Source: Streptomyces sp. SID13726 (GTDB lineage: Bacteria > Actinomycetota > Actinomycetes > Streptomycetales > Streptomycetaceae). From it: a stretch of DNA of 64,000 nucleotides. The DNA lies in NCBI RefSeq assembly GCF_010548375.1, contig NZ_JAAGLY010000022.1:1-64000 (forward strand), written 5' to 3'. The notes below the pieces were generated by a model that did not search any database, was not told where the DNA came from, and saw nothing but the letters and a program-made list of their open reading frames with translations. Shown one piece after another: positions 51,655 through 60,644 of the stretch. How positions within the stretch are numbered: the first letter of the stretch is position 1; every line of letters begins with the position of its first letter. The position numbers and the translations under genes are program-made.

Positions 51655-52506
51655 CTAGCGGAAGACCGAGGCGGGCGGGGCCGGGGAGGCCACGGCTCGG
51701 GCGTCCGGCACGGGTGCGGCGCCGCCGGTGAAGTCGAGGAGGGGCTTGCCGTGTTCCACGCGGCCCGGGTGGGGGTCGGAGGCGGCCCGGCGGGTGAGTT
51801 CGGCGATCGGCAGCGGGGTGTCGGAGGCCACGAGGACGGCGTTTCCGAAGCGTTTGCCGCGCAGGACCGTGGGGTCGGCGACGAGGGCGAGTTCGGAGAA
51901 GCGGGCGGCGGCGGTGGCGATCTGGCCGCGGAGGTGGGCCAGCGGCGGACCGTCGGCGAGGTTCGCGGCGTAGACACCGCCCGGCTTCAGCGCCCTGCGG
52001 ACCTCGTCGAGGAACTCGGTGGAGGTGAGGTGCGCGGGGGTCCTGGCGCCGCTGAACACGTCGGCGATCACGAGGTCCGCCCAGCCGTCGGGGACCTTGG
52101 CGAGCCCCTCGCGGGCGTCGACCGACCTCACGCGTATCCGGGCGTTCGGGTCCAACGGGAGCTTCTGCCGGACCAGTTGCACGAGCGCCGCGTCCCGTTC
52201 GACGACCTGCTGGGTGGAGCGGGGGCGGGTGGCGGCGAGATAGCGGGCCAGGGTGAGGGCGCCGCCGCCGAGGTGCACCGCGTGCAGGGGCTTGCCGGGG
52301 GCCGCGGTGAGGTCGATGACGTGGCCGAGGCGTCGCTGGTACTCGAAGGAGAGGTGCTGCGGGTCGTCCAGGTCCACGTGGGACTGGGGGGCGCCGTCGA
52401 TGAGCAGCGTCCACGCGCGTGTGCGCTCCCGGTCGGGGATGAGCTCGGCGAGACCGCCGTCGACTGGCTCTACGACGGGCTCGGCGGACCTTCTGGACTT
52501 TCCCAC
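51655..52506 (-). CDS. Spermidine-synthase-like methyltransferase-fold protein
   Basis: The 283-residue cytoplasmic protein has a Rossmann-like spermidine/spermine synthase fold. VHLGGGALTLARYLA is the nucleotide-sugar-like glycine motif, VVERD the acidic end of strand two, and DLVIADVFSGARTP follows the position of the polyamine-site Asp. The N-terminal beta domain is short and polyamine-contacting residues are not evident, so the reaction is uncertain. GTG start at 52506. It converges on the membrane-anchored protein gene with 6 bp between stops. Confidence 0.75.
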   Translation of the reverse strand: MGKSRRSAEPVVEPVDGGLAELIPDRERTRAWTLLIDGAPQSHVDLDDPQHLSFEYQRRLGHVIDLTAAPGKPLHAVHLGGGALTLARYLAATRPRSTQQVVERDAALVQLVRQKLPLDPNARIRVRSVDAREGLAKVPDGWADLVIADVFSGARTPAHLTSTEFLDEVRRALKPGGVYAANLADGPPLAHLRGQIATAAARFSELALVADPTVLRGKRFGNAVLVASDTPLPIAELTRRAASDPHPGRVEHGKPLLDFTGGAAPVPDARAVASPAPPASVFR

Positions 52507-52575
52507 TCCGCCATTATCGGGGGCGGTCGGTCACGGCGCGTCCGCGGGCGGACGGGGCTGGTCGCGCAGTCCCCG

Positions 52576-52926
52576 TCACTGGCAGTTGTCCGCCGCCTCG
52601 ATCAGTCTCGCCGCCTCGTCCAGTGCCGCCCGTAGCACCGCGGGGTCCGTCGCCAGCTCGGCGTCGCCCGGGGGCAGCAGCCAGTCCGACCCCTCCACCG
52701 GAGGCTCCGGGGCCAGCCGTAGCCCGCGCCCGTTGGTCTCCGTACACGTGCTCCCGGGAACGTCCCACGCCGCCGCCGTGCCCGGTGGCACCAGGAACCC
52801 CAGCGTCTGGCCGCCGTCGTCGTGCAGTACCGGTCCGACCGTCTCCCCCACCCCCCGCCGCAGGATGTCGACGGCCTCCAGGCCGTGTCGCGTCGGTACC
52901 GTCACCACGTCACAGCTGATCTCCAT
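52576..52926 (-). CDS. Small conserved hypothetical protein, possibly related to primase/polymerase-like proteins
   Basis: The 116-residue soluble protein has TLGFLVPPGTAAAWDVPGS, GRGLRLAPEPPVEGSDWLLP and a helical C-terminus. The pattern (hydrophobic strand, VPPGTA, then WLLPPG and a terminal helix) resembles the middle and end of the larger primase/polymerase-like gene at 61344, so the two may be distant relatives. I chose the ATG at 52926 because GTGGAGG lies 5 bases upstream; the TTG at 52971 does not have this. Function unknown. Confidence 0.65.
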   Translation of the reverse strand: MEISCDVVTVPTRHGLEAVDILRRGVGETVGPVLHDDGGQTLGFLVPPGTAAAWDVPGSTCTETNGRGLRLAPEPPVEGSDWLLPPGDAELATDPAVLRAALDEAARLIEAADNCQ

Positions 52927-52993
52927 CGCGGCCTCCACCAAGGAACCCTCGTCCGACTCCGAGAGGTTCAACGCGCGCCCGCGTCAACGGCTA

Positions 52994-53009
52994 CGGCGGA
53001 ATTCCGCCG
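52994..53009. promoter_or_regulatory. Perfect 16-bp palindrome between divergent genes
   Basis: CGGCGGAATTCCGCCG lies 68 bp from the minus-strand start at 52926 and about 180 bp from the plus-strand start at 53192. A direct repeat ATGGCAG (53015-53021, 53026-53032) follows. This suits an operator for a dimeric regulator, possibly the XRE-type protein encoded next to it. Confidence 0.4.
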
Positions 53010-53191
53010 CAAAGGATGGCAGTTCATGGCAGATCCCGGATGAGATATCCGGTTTGTAGCCAAACCCCGCGTGGCGGCCCGGACACAGCAGGTACGTTCT
53101 TGCCCGCCGGAAACAGGGCGCCACTCTGACAAACCAGTCAACTCGCCCCACCCCCGGCATGGTTCGACGGTTCGCACGAGAGGACCCGGCC

Positions 53192-54598
53192 ATGGCGTCG
53201 TCAATGGTGACCTCGTCCCAGTCCCCCCTGCCACCGCGGCCGAACCTCGTGTTCCGGCGCCTGCGCGGCCAGCGCTCGCCGGCCGAGTTCGCCGCGGCGG
53301 TACGGCGGGCCGCGCGCGAGATCGGCGAGCGGGTCAGCTGCGACGCACGCTATGTGGGCCGCGTCGAGGCGGGCGAGATCCGCTGCCCCAACTACGCGTA
53401 CGAACGGGTGTTCCTGCACATGTTCCCCGGCCGCACGCTCACCGACCTGGGCTTCGCGCCCCGCGCAACCGTACGCGGACGCCGGGCCCGTGGCGCGGCT
53501 GAGACGCCGGGGACGTGCGAGCCGTATGACACGCAGGACACGCAGGAACCAGAAGAGACGTACGACGACTACGAGGAGAGCGACGTGCTGCGTCGCGCAT
53601 TCATGACCGGCGGTGGTGCCACGGTGGCCGCCGCCTCGCTGAGCCCCTTCGGGCTCGCCGTCGACGCCGTGGCCGCCGGACGGCCGGTCCACCGTGCCGG
53701 GGCGAGCGAGGCGGGCGCCCTGGAGGAGGCCGTACGCCGGATCCGGTTGCTCGACGACCGGCACGGCGCGGACGGCCTGTACCGGCGCGCGGCGGCTCCA
53801 CTGCGCGCCGCCTACGCGCTCCTTGACGCCGGCGCGACCCGGCAGACGACCGCCGACCGACTGCACGCGGGCGCCGGTGAACTCGCCATCTCGGTGGGCT
53901 GGCTGGCCCACGACTCGGGGCGGTTCGACGACGCCCGCTCGCACTACGCGGAGGCGCTCGCGACGGCCCGGGTGACCGGTGACGACGCCCTGGAGGCGCA
54001 CGCGTTCTGCAACACGGCCTTCCTCGCGCGGGACGCGGGCCGGCCGCGGGAGGCGGTACGCGCCGCGCAGGCCGCGCAGCGGGTCGCCAGACCGCTGGGC
54101 TCGGCCCGGCTGATGTCGCTGCTCGCGCTGCGCGAGGCGGGCGGCTGGGCGGGGCTCGCCGACCGCACGGGCTGCGAACAGGCCCTCGCCCGTGCGCAGG
54201 TCCTCTTCGAGAGAGGCCTCTCGGACGCCGACCCCGAGTGGATGAGCTTCTACGGCGAGGCCGAGCTGGAGGGTCTGGAGGCGCAGTGCTGGTCCATGCT
54301 GGGCGACTGGCCGCGCGCCGCCCGCCACGCACGCCGTGCGGCGGGGCTTCAGGACCCGCACTTCACCCGCAACATCGCGCTGTACACGGCCGAACTGACC
54401 GACGACCTCTCCCGCGGCGGCCGACCCGACGAGGGGGCGGCGGCGGGACTGCGGGTCCTGGAGCTGCTGGGCGAGGTCCAGTCGTCCCGCATCCAGACGA
54501 TGCTGGCGGGGACGGCGAGGGTGCTGCTGCCGCATCGGAGGGCTTCGGGGGTGTCGGCGTTCCTGGAGCGCCACGCGGCCATGCCGCGGACGGCTTGA
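53192..54598 (+). CDS. XRE/TPR regulatory protein of the NsdA type
   Basis: The 468-residue protein has an N-terminal helix-turn-helix-like region (about 20-85: RRLRGQRSPAEFAAAVRRA, RVEAGEIRCPNYAYERVF), an acidic Asp/Glu/Thr stretch (about 120-140), and a large tetratricopeptide-like helical C-terminal half (about 200-460; GRFDDARSHYAEALATARV, AHAFCNTAFLARDAGRP). NsdA of S. coelicolor, a negative regulator of development and actinorhodin, has this layout (family recall); this gene is probably a paralogue. I chose the ATG at 53192 because GAGAGGACC precedes it. Confidence 0.8.
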   Translation: MASSMVTSSQSPLPPRPNLVFRRLRGQRSPAEFAAAVRRAAREIGERVSCDARYVGRVEAGEIRCPNYAYERVFLHMFPGRTLTDLGFAPRATVRGRRARGAAETPGTCEPYDTQDTQEPEETYDDYEESDVLRRAFMTGGGATVAAASLSPFGLAVDAVAAGRPVHRAGASEAGALEEAVRRIRLLDDRHGADGLYRRAAAPLRAAYALLDAGATRQTTADRLHAGAGELAISVGWLAHDSGRFDDARSHYAEALATARVTGDDALEAHAFCNTAFLARDAGRPREAVRAAQAAQRVARPLGSARLMSLLALREAGGWAGLADRTGCEQALARAQVLFERGLSDADPEWMSFYGEAELEGLEAQCWSMLGDWPRAARHARRAAGLQDPHFTRNIALYTAELTDDLSRGGRPDEGAAAGLRVLELLGEVQSSRIQTMLAGTARVLLPHRRASGVSAFLERHAAMPRTA

Positions 54599-54633
54599 GG
54601 GGGTCACCCGGCTCGTCCCGGGCACTCGACCGG

Positions 54634-55227
54634 CTACCCCAGATGCCCGAGGTCGTTCCAGCTCTCGATCGCCGGTTCCCCGTACGCCCAGCCCAGCACG
54701 GACAACGACGTCGGATTCAGCCGTATCCGCGCGGCGAAGTCGATCGGCAGCCCCAGCCACCGCGCCCCGATGGACCGCAGAACATGCCCGTGGGCGAACA
54801 CCAGCACGTCCCGGTCGGCGGACCTCGCCCACGCCACGACCTCGTCCGCGCGCGCGGTGACCTCGGCGAGGGACTCACCGCCGGGCACGCCGTCCCGCCA
54901 GATCAGCCACCCCGGTCGCACCGCCTGGATCTCGTCCGGGGTCATGCCCTCGTACGCGCCGTAGTCCCACTCCATGAGCGTGTCCCACGTGGTCGCCCGC
55001 TCCCCGAACCCGGCGAGTTCGCACGTCTCACGCGCGCGTGCCAGCGGGCTGGTGCGGATCTCCAGGCCGGGCAGACCGTCGTACGGTGCCCGGTGCAGGC
55101 GCTCGCCGAGCAGCTTGGCCCCGCGCCGGCCCTCTTCAAGAAGGGGCACGTCGGTTCTGCCGGTGTGCTTGCCGGACAGCGACCACTCGGTCTGTCCGTG
55201 CCGTGCCAGCAGGACGCGCGGTGCCAT
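54634..55227 (-). CDS. Histidine phosphatase (phosphoglycerate-mutase-like)
   Basis: The 197-residue histidine phosphatase has the catalytic RHGQTEWSLSGKHTGRTD at residues about 9-26, with the phospho-acceptor His in RHG. The second active-site His lies in LVFAHGHVLRSIGARWL near residue 155, and the proton-donor Glu region is EWDYGAYEGMTP. It acts on small phosphate esters; the substrate is undetermined. It converges on the XRE/TPR gene and is divergent from the PAP2 gene. Confidence 0.9.
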   Translation of the reverse strand: MAPRVLLARHGQTEWSLSGKHTGRTDVPLLEEGRRGAKLLGERLHRAPYDGLPGLEIRTSPLARARETCELAGFGERATTWDTLMEWDYGAYEGMTPDEIQAVRPGWLIWRDGVPGGESLAEVTARADEVVAWARSADRDVLVFAHGHVLRSIGARWLGLPIDFAARIRLNPTSLSVLGWAYGEPAIESWNDLGHLG

Positions 55228-55435
55228 GAAGAGACCTTTCCGGGGGAAAGCGGAGGCGGGACCCCTCCATCATCCCGCACCCTGTCGGAGGGCAACCCGC
55301 CGGCCGATCTCTGCGTCTTTGAGGGCCGGGGACGCTCCGTGGGCCCGATCAGCGGGCGCTCGCACATACGCCGTAAAGTGGCATGACCGGACCAGGACCG
55401 CCGGAGCCGCGCAACACGAAGGGGGACAGGATCGG

Positions 55436-56389
55436 ATGCCGCAGACCGAGACACCAGGCACCGAGGCAGCCCCAAGGGCGCGGCTGCGCTGGTGGACCGA
55501 GCTGCCCCTGATCCTGCTGGTGTACGCGTGCTACAGCGCGGGCCGGCTGCTCGCCCGGGGCGACGTCAACAGCGCCGTGGACCACGGCCTGGCGATCCTC
55601 AAGATCGAGAAGGCCCTGTACCTCAACGCCGAGCACCCGCTCAACCGGCTGTTCACGCGCGAGGCGTGGCTCGGCGTCCCGGCGGACTTCTGGTACGCCT
55701 CGCTGCACTACCTCGTCACGCCCGCCGTCCTGATCTGGCTGTTCCGGTCGCGTGCCGTGCAGTACCGGGCGGCCCGCACCTGGCTGATGACGTCGACCTT
55801 CATCGGTCTGATCGGCTTCACCCTGCTGCCCACCTGCCCGCCCCGCCTCCTCTCGGAGGGGCACGGCTTCGTGGACACGATGGCCCAGTACAGCTCGTAC
55901 GGCTGGTGGGGCGGCGAGGCGAGCGCCCCGCGCGGCATGGGCGGCATGACGAACCAGTACGCGGCGATGCCGAGCCTGCACGTGGGCTGGGCGCTGTGGT
56001 GCGGGGTGATGCTGTGGCGGTACGGCGGGACGCGTACCACGAAGGCCGCCGCCGTCGCCTACCCGCTGATCACCACGATCGTCGTCATGGGCACCGCCAA
56101 CCACTACTTCCTCGACGCGGTCGCGGGCGCGGTCGTGATGGGCGCCGGCTTCCTGCTCGCCCCGTACGTCACCCGGGCCGCTGAGCGGGCAACCGCGGGC
56201 ATCCGGGCCCGGATAGCCCCCGTCACCGCTGTCGCTCGGGCCGCAGAGCCCTCAATTGTCAGTGGCGGATGCCAGACTTCCACGGGTGAGCACATTCCAC
56301 GGCAGCGCGAGTCACGGTTCGCAGGCGGAGCCGAGCCGAGTGCCGCCCCCACGGACGCGGGGGACGGCGCTCCGGCAGCGGCTCGCTGA
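55436..56389 (+). CDS. PAP2-superfamily membrane protein (inositol-phosphotransferase-like)
   Basis: The 317-residue integral membrane protein has five to six helices. The PAP2 phosphatase motifs are altered: LPTCPPRLL stands for the first region, MPSLHVGWALW holds the second (SLH), and ANHYFLDAVAGA the third (H-x3-D). This arrangement matches the AUR1/inositol phosphorylceramide synthase-like branch that transfers phospho-head groups. A 75-residue polar tail after the last helix extends 104 bp into the following nuclease gene. The ATG at 55436 follows GGGGGACAGG. Confidence 0.8.
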   Translation: MPQTETPGTEAAPRARLRWWTELPLILLVYACYSAGRLLARGDVNSAVDHGLAILKIEKALYLNAEHPLNRLFTREAWLGVPADFWYASLHYLVTPAVLIWLFRSRAVQYRAARTWLMTSTFIGLIGFTLLPTCPPRLLSEGHGFVDTMAQYSSYGWWGGEASAPRGMGGMTNQYAAMPSLHVGWALWCGVMLWRYGGTRTTKAAAVAYPLITTIVVMGTANHYFLDAVAGAVVMGAGFLLAPYVTRAAERATAGIRARIAPVTAVARAAEPSIVSGGCQTSTGEHIPRQRESRFAGGAEPSAAPTDAGDGAPAAAR

Positions 56390-57494
56390 GCTGCGCGGCC
56401 CCGAGGTACCGGCCAAGGCACTGGACGCCCGCGCCCTCGCGGCCCTGGCCGCGAACCCGGGATGCAGGCGGCGCGCGCTGCTCGACGGCGCCGGGGTGAA
56501 CAAGACGGCACTGGCGAGCGCGCTGGGCTCGCCGTCCGCCTTCGGACAGTCGCAGTTCGCTCTGACCCGGGGCAACGCCTTCGAGGCGAAGGTCAAGGCG
56601 GACGGCGGCGCGGAGCTGCTGCGGCTGGTGCACGAGCGGCTGGACCGGAGCGCCGAGCCGCCCACCGAGGCCGACGTTCCCGACCTGGCCGCGATCGGTC
56701 CCGAGGGCCGTACCGCGCGTACGGCCCTGGCCCTGCGGGAGGCGGCCCCGGGCACCTGGACGCTGCTCGACCACCCCATGCTGGCGCTCGACGTCGCCGG
56801 TTCCCCCGCGTTCCTGGAGCCGGACGCGGTGGTCGTGCACCCGGACGGCAGCTGGACCGTCGTGGAGATCAAGTCCTTCCCGATGCTGGACGGTTCGGCG
56901 GACCCGTCGAAGGTGGGCGCGGCCGCCCGTCAGGCCGCGGTGTACGTGCTGGCCCTGGAGGAGGTCGCGGCCCGTCTGGAGCCGGTCCCGAAGGTCCGTC
57001 ACCGGGTCCTCCTGGTCTGCCCGAAGGACTTCTCCAACCTCCCCACCGCCTCGGCCGTCGACATCCGCAAGCAACGCGCGGTCACCGCCCGCCAGTTGGC
57101 CCGTCTCACCCGCATCCAGGACATCGCCGACACCCTCCCCGAGGGCACCTGCTTCGCCCCCGACCTGCCCGCCGACGAACTGACGGCCGCGGTGGAATCC
57201 GTCCCGGCGACCTACGCCCCCGAGTGCCTGTCCGCGTGCGAACTGGCCTTCCACTGCCGCACCCGCTCCCGCGAGGCGGGCGCGGTCACCTCCCTGGGCC
57301 GCTCGGTACGAGCCGAGCTGGGCGGCCTGACCACCGTCGAGGACGTCCTGGCGGCGGCCCGGGGAGAAGCCGGGGACCCCGACGACCCGGCGGTGGCGGC
57401 CCTGCGCAGGGCCGCGCGGCTGCGCACCGAGGCGCTGGAGGAGCGGGGGGCGACGGCCGCGGCGGGCACGGTCGCGGGAGGTACCGCGTGGTGA
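56286..57494 (+). CDS. PD-(D/E)XK nuclease of the RecB/Cas4 type with probable Fe-S cluster
   Basis: The 402-residue nuclease has Asp180 (LEPDAVVV), Glu194 and Lys196 (VVEIKSF), the PD-(D/E)XK core, and RQAAVYVLAL supplying the Gln of motif QxxxY. Four cysteines, Cys60 before and Cys314, Cys318, Cys324 after the core (CLSACELAFHC), match the C...C-x2/3-C-x5-C arrangement of Cas4, AddB and Dna2 iron-sulfur nucleases. I chose the GTG at 56286; the start codon lies within the preceding PAP2 gene. It heads a row with a large unknown protein and an SF1 helicase, so it probably processes DNA with them. Confidence 0.8.
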   Translation: MSTFHGSASHGSQAEPSRVPPPRTRGTALRQRLAELRGPEVPAKALDARALAALAANPGCRRRALLDGAGVNKTALASALGSPSAFGQSQFALTRGNAFEAKVKADGGAELLRLVHERLDRSAEPPTEADVPDLAAIGPEGRTARTALALREAAPGTWTLLDHPMLALDVAGSPAFLEPDAVVVHPDGSWTVVEIKSFPMLDGSADPSKVGAAARQAAVYVLALEEVAARLEPVPKVRHRVLLVCPKDFSNLPTASAVDIRKQRAVTARQLARLTRIQDIADTLPEGTCFAPDLPADELTAAVESVPATYAPECLSACELAFHCRTRSREAGAVTSLGRSVRAELGGLTTVEDVLAAARGEAGDPDDPAVAALRRAARLRTEALEERGATAAAGTVAGGTAW

Positions 57495-57708
57495 CGCCGG
57501 TCCAGCCCGCGCCGGTCCCGCCCGCGTCGGCACCGGCCACGACCGCACGGCAGCGCGCCGAGACGCTGGAGAGCCGAGGGACTTCATACGCGGCAACGCC
57601 CGGCGACGGAAGGTACCGCGCGGTGCCGCCCGTCCCGCCCGCCACCGCGGCGAGACGTCTCCGCAGCCCTCGCGAACTCGCCCCGGCCCCGCGCCTCCAG
57701 GAGCCCCT

Positions 57709-59301
57709 GTGTCACTGATCACGACCCTCGCCCGGCTGGAGGCGGTGAGCACCGGCCGGGCGCAGCCCGCCGCCACCGTCCGCCACCGGCGTCTCTCCGA
57801 CCACCCCCTCGTGCTCGTCCCGCTCACCACCGCGGGCGAGGCCGGCGCCCCGCTCGGCGCGCTGGTGGGGACCGACCGGGACGCCCCGCGGCTCCTGGTC
57901 GTGGCACAGCCGCGCGACCGGGACCTCAGGTTCGCGTTCCTGGCCGAACTGGCGGACATCGTGCTGCCGTACGTCGACGGATACGCCGAGACGGTCGAGG
58001 CGGCCGAGCGCAACGAGACCGATCCGGAGACCGGCAAGCGCGTCAAGGTCGAGGTCGAGCTGTGCGCGGACGCCCCGCAGCTGATCCTGCCGAGCCGCGC
58101 GGGCGTGGATTTCGTACGGCTGCTCGGGCGCTCCATGCGTTTCCGGCGTACGGCGGAGCAGGACCCCGAGACCCCGTATCCGGCCCCGCCCCGGGTGCCG
58201 TTGCTGGGTCGGTGGCTGACCCACTTCGGGGAGCGGGCCCGGGTGCCGGGCTCGTCGCTGCTGCTGGCGATGACGGACGTGCTGGGACGGCACTGGTCCA
58301 CTGGCCAGTCCACCCTGGAGGACCAGCACCTGGGCGCGCTGCTCGCCTGGATCGACCCGCCGGAGGGCCGCTCCGGCGCCGAGGCGGCCCTGGAGGCCGA
58401 GCTCGCCCGGGACGACCGCGGCCAGCTGCTGCACCCGCCCGCCGGTCCCGCGACCGACCCGGCGTTCGACAACAAGCTGCTCGCGCCCGCCCTGGAGCGC
58501 TACGACCGCGCGCGTACCGCCTTCGCCGCCGCCGAGGACGGACTGGAGGCCGACGACCGGCTCGGCACGCTCACCGCCGCCGAACAGGAGATCCGCGCAC
58601 TGGTCGCGAGCCGCACCCGCCCCACCTGGGACGCGGTGTGGCGGGGCCTGGACCTGCTGCGGGCGCTGCCCGAAGGGGCGCACACGGAGGAGCGGTGGAC
58701 GCGCGACCGCTGGTCGTTCACGAGCCACCGCGACCGGGTCACCGCTGGCGAGCCCCCGCAGCCGCGCCGCGACGACGCCGTGACCGCGGCCAACAAGCTC
58801 GCCTCCCGCGAGCGCGAACAGGCCCGTCTGGAGGCGCAGGAGGCGCTCGACGACCCGCTGGTGATGGCGGGGCGGCGGCTGGCCGGGGAGGCGTTCGCGG
58901 GCGAGGTCACGGATGTCGTGATGACGTACAGCGAGGGCAAGCGGCCGAGCCCGCGCCCGCTGGTGACCGTGCGGACCGACGACCGGCCGCATCTCGGCGA
59001 GCGCGCCAAGGTGTACCGCTCGCTGGGCGGGAAGCCGCAGTCGGCGGAGTTCGTGGGGTACGAGGAGGAGGGCGCGCTGATCGTGCTCAAGGTCCTCGAC
59101 AAGATGGGCCGCGGCAAGGAGCCCGAGACCGGGTCCGTGCCCGAGAAGGGCGACCGGCTCTGCTTCACGCTCTTCGAGCACGAGCAGCGCGGCGGCGCGA
59201 AGCTCCCCGACCCGGAGAACACGCCCTGGACGCACGGCGGTCCGCCCGGTGAGGCCGTGCCGGAGAACGCCGATCCCCTGACCGCGGAGGACGTGCTGTG
59301 A
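57709..59301 (+). CDS. Large conserved unknown protein between nuclease and helicase
   Basis: The 530-residue soluble protein has an N-terminal alpha/beta part, a helical, charged middle (about 340-385, EREQARLEAQEALDDPL) and a beta-rich C-terminus (about 390-500: AGEVTDVVMTYSEG, RAKVYRSLGG, VLKVLDKMGRG). The last part resembles the stalk and barrel that precede the ATPase core in Dna2/Upf1-like helicases, which would fit a split enzyme; this is inference. The GTG at 57709 follows AGGAG. Its last bases overlap the helicase start (GTGA), so the two products are probably made in equal amounts. Confidence 0.8.
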   Translation: MSLITTLARLEAVSTGRAQPAATVRHRRLSDHPLVLVPLTTAGEAGAPLGALVGTDRDAPRLLVVAQPRDRDLRFAFLAELADIVLPYVDGYAETVEAAERNETDPETGKRVKVEVELCADAPQLILPSRAGVDFVRLLGRSMRFRRTAEQDPETPYPAPPRVPLLGRWLTHFGERARVPGSSLLLAMTDVLGRHWSTGQSTLEDQHLGALLAWIDPPEGRSGAEAALEAELARDDRGQLLHPPAGPATDPAFDNKLLAPALERYDRARTAFAAAEDGLEADDRLGTLTAAEQEIRALVASRTRPTWDAVWRGLDLLRALPEGAHTEERWTRDRWSFTSHRDRVTAGEPPQPRRDDAVTAANKLASREREQARLEAQEALDDPLVMAGRRLAGEAFAGEVTDVVMTYSEGKRPSPRPLVTVRTDDRPHLGERAKVYRSLGGKPQSAEFVGYEEEGALIVLKVLDKMGRGKEPETGSVPEKGDRLCFTLFEHEQRGGAKLPDPENTPWTHGGPPGEAVPENADPLTAEDVL

Positions 59302-60644
59302 CCACCCCGGCCCACCGGGCCTTCGACCCCGGTGCCGAGGCCACGCGGGCCACCGACGCGATCCTTCACGACACGTTGCACGGCACCCATCGCGGTGTCG
59401 TCGTGGACTCCCCGCCCGGCGCCGGGAAGTCCACGCTGGTCGTCCGGGCGGCGCTCGAACTGGCCGACGCGGGGCGCCCGTTGATGGTCGTCGCGCAGAC
59501 CAACGCCCAGGTGGACGACCTGGTCCTCAGGCTCGCGGAGAAGAACCCGGACCTGCCCGTCGCCCGGCTGCACAGCAGTGACGCCGACCCGTACGACAAG
59601 GCGCTGGACGACCTGCCACAGGTCCGCAAGTCGGCCAAGGCCGGCGATCTCACCGGGCTGCCCGTCGTGATCTCCACGGCCGCCAAGTGGGGGCATGTGA
59701 AGACGGACGAGCCGTGGGCGCACGCGATCGTCGACGAGGCGTACCAGATGCGCTCGGACTCGCTGCTGGCCGTGGCCGGGCTGTTCGAGCGGGCGCTGTT
59801 CGTGGGCGACCCGGGGCAGCTGGACCCGTTCGCGATCGTGGGCAGCGAGCAGTGGGCGGGGCTGTCGTACGACCCCTCGGCCTCGGCGGTGACGACCCTG
59901 CTGGCGCACAACCCCGAGCTGCCGCAGCACCGGCTGCCGGTGTCCTGGCGGCTCCCGGCCTCCGCCGCGCCGCTCGTCTCCGGCGCCTTCTACCCGTACA
60001 CGCCCTTCCGCAGCGGCACCGGCCACGACGACCGGCGGCTGAGCTTCGGCGTCCCCTCGGACGGCTCGGGCCCCGACCGGGTGATCGACGCGGCGGCGGA
60101 GTCCGGCTGGGGGCTGCTGGAGCTGCCCGCGCGGCACACTCCGCGGACGGACCCGGAGGCGGTGCGGGCGGTGGCCGCGGTGGTACGACGGCTGCTGGAC
60201 CGGGGCGGGGCCGCCACCTCGGAGCGCTCACCGGACCCGGCTCCCCTGACGGCCGACCGGATCGCCGTCGGCACGGCCCACCGGGACCAGGCGGCGGCGG
60301 TCCGCGCGGCGCTGGCCGACCTGGGCGTCGTGGACGTCACCGTCGACACGGCGAACCGCCTCCAGGGCCGCGAGTACGACGTCACGGTCGTGCTGCACCC
60401 CCTCTCCGGCCGCCCCGACGCCACCGCCTTCCACCTGGAGACGGGCCGCCTCTGCGTCCTGGCCTCCCGTCACCGCCACGCCTGCATCGTGGTGTGCCGA
60501 GCGGGCGTGAGCGACCTCCTGGACGACTACCCCTCGACGGAGCCGGTCCAGCTGGGGACGCTGGTGAAGTTCCCGGACGGCTGGGAGGCGAACCACGCGG
60601 TGCTGGCGCGGCTGGCGGAGCACCGGGTGCCGTGGCGGCCGTGA
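59298..60644 (+). CDS. SF1 (Dna2/Upf1-like) helicase core protein
   Basis: The 448-residue P-loop ATPase has Walker A SPPGAGKST (residues 38-46), Walker B-like IVDEAYQM with Asp146-Glu147, motif III VGDPGQLDPF, motif IV SWRLP, motif V-like TVDTANRLQGREYDV and motif VI TGRLCVLASRHRHACIV. It lacks the N-terminal nuclease and barrel of Dna2-type enzymes, which are apparently carried by the two upstream genes. It starts with GTG in a 4-bp overlap with the preceding stop. Likely role: DNA end processing or defence, not shown. Confidence 0.88.
   Translation: MTTPAHRAFDPGAEATRATDAILHDTLHGTHRGVVVDSPPGAGKSTLVVRAALELADAGRPLMVVAQTNAQVDDLVLRLAEKNPDLPVARLHSSDADPYDKALDDLPQVRKSAKAGDLTGLPVVISTAAKWGHVKTDEPWAHAIVDEAYQMRSDSLLAVAGLFERALFVGDPGQLDPFAIVGSEQWAGLSYDPSASAVTTLLAHNPELPQHRLPVSWRLPASAAPLVSGAFYPYTPFRSGTGHDDRRLSFGVPSDGSGPDRVIDAAAESGWGLLELPARHTPRTDPEAVRAVAAVVRRLLDRGGAATSERSPDPAPLTADRIAVGTAHRDQAAAVRAALADLGVVDVTVDTANRLQGREYDVTVVLHPLSGRPDATAFHLETGRLCVLASRHRHACIVVCRAGVSDLLDDYPSTEPVQLGTLVKFPDGWEANHAVLARLAEHRVPWRP

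Noticed and set aside
57491..57718. Possible 75-codon Pro-rich gene bridging the nuclease and the 530-residue protein, with a GTGA overlap at its start
   Set aside because: G/C at third positions is clearly lower than in neighbours, sequence is low complexity and matches nothing I know. It is more likely a spacer, though the overlap pattern deserves a proteomics check.
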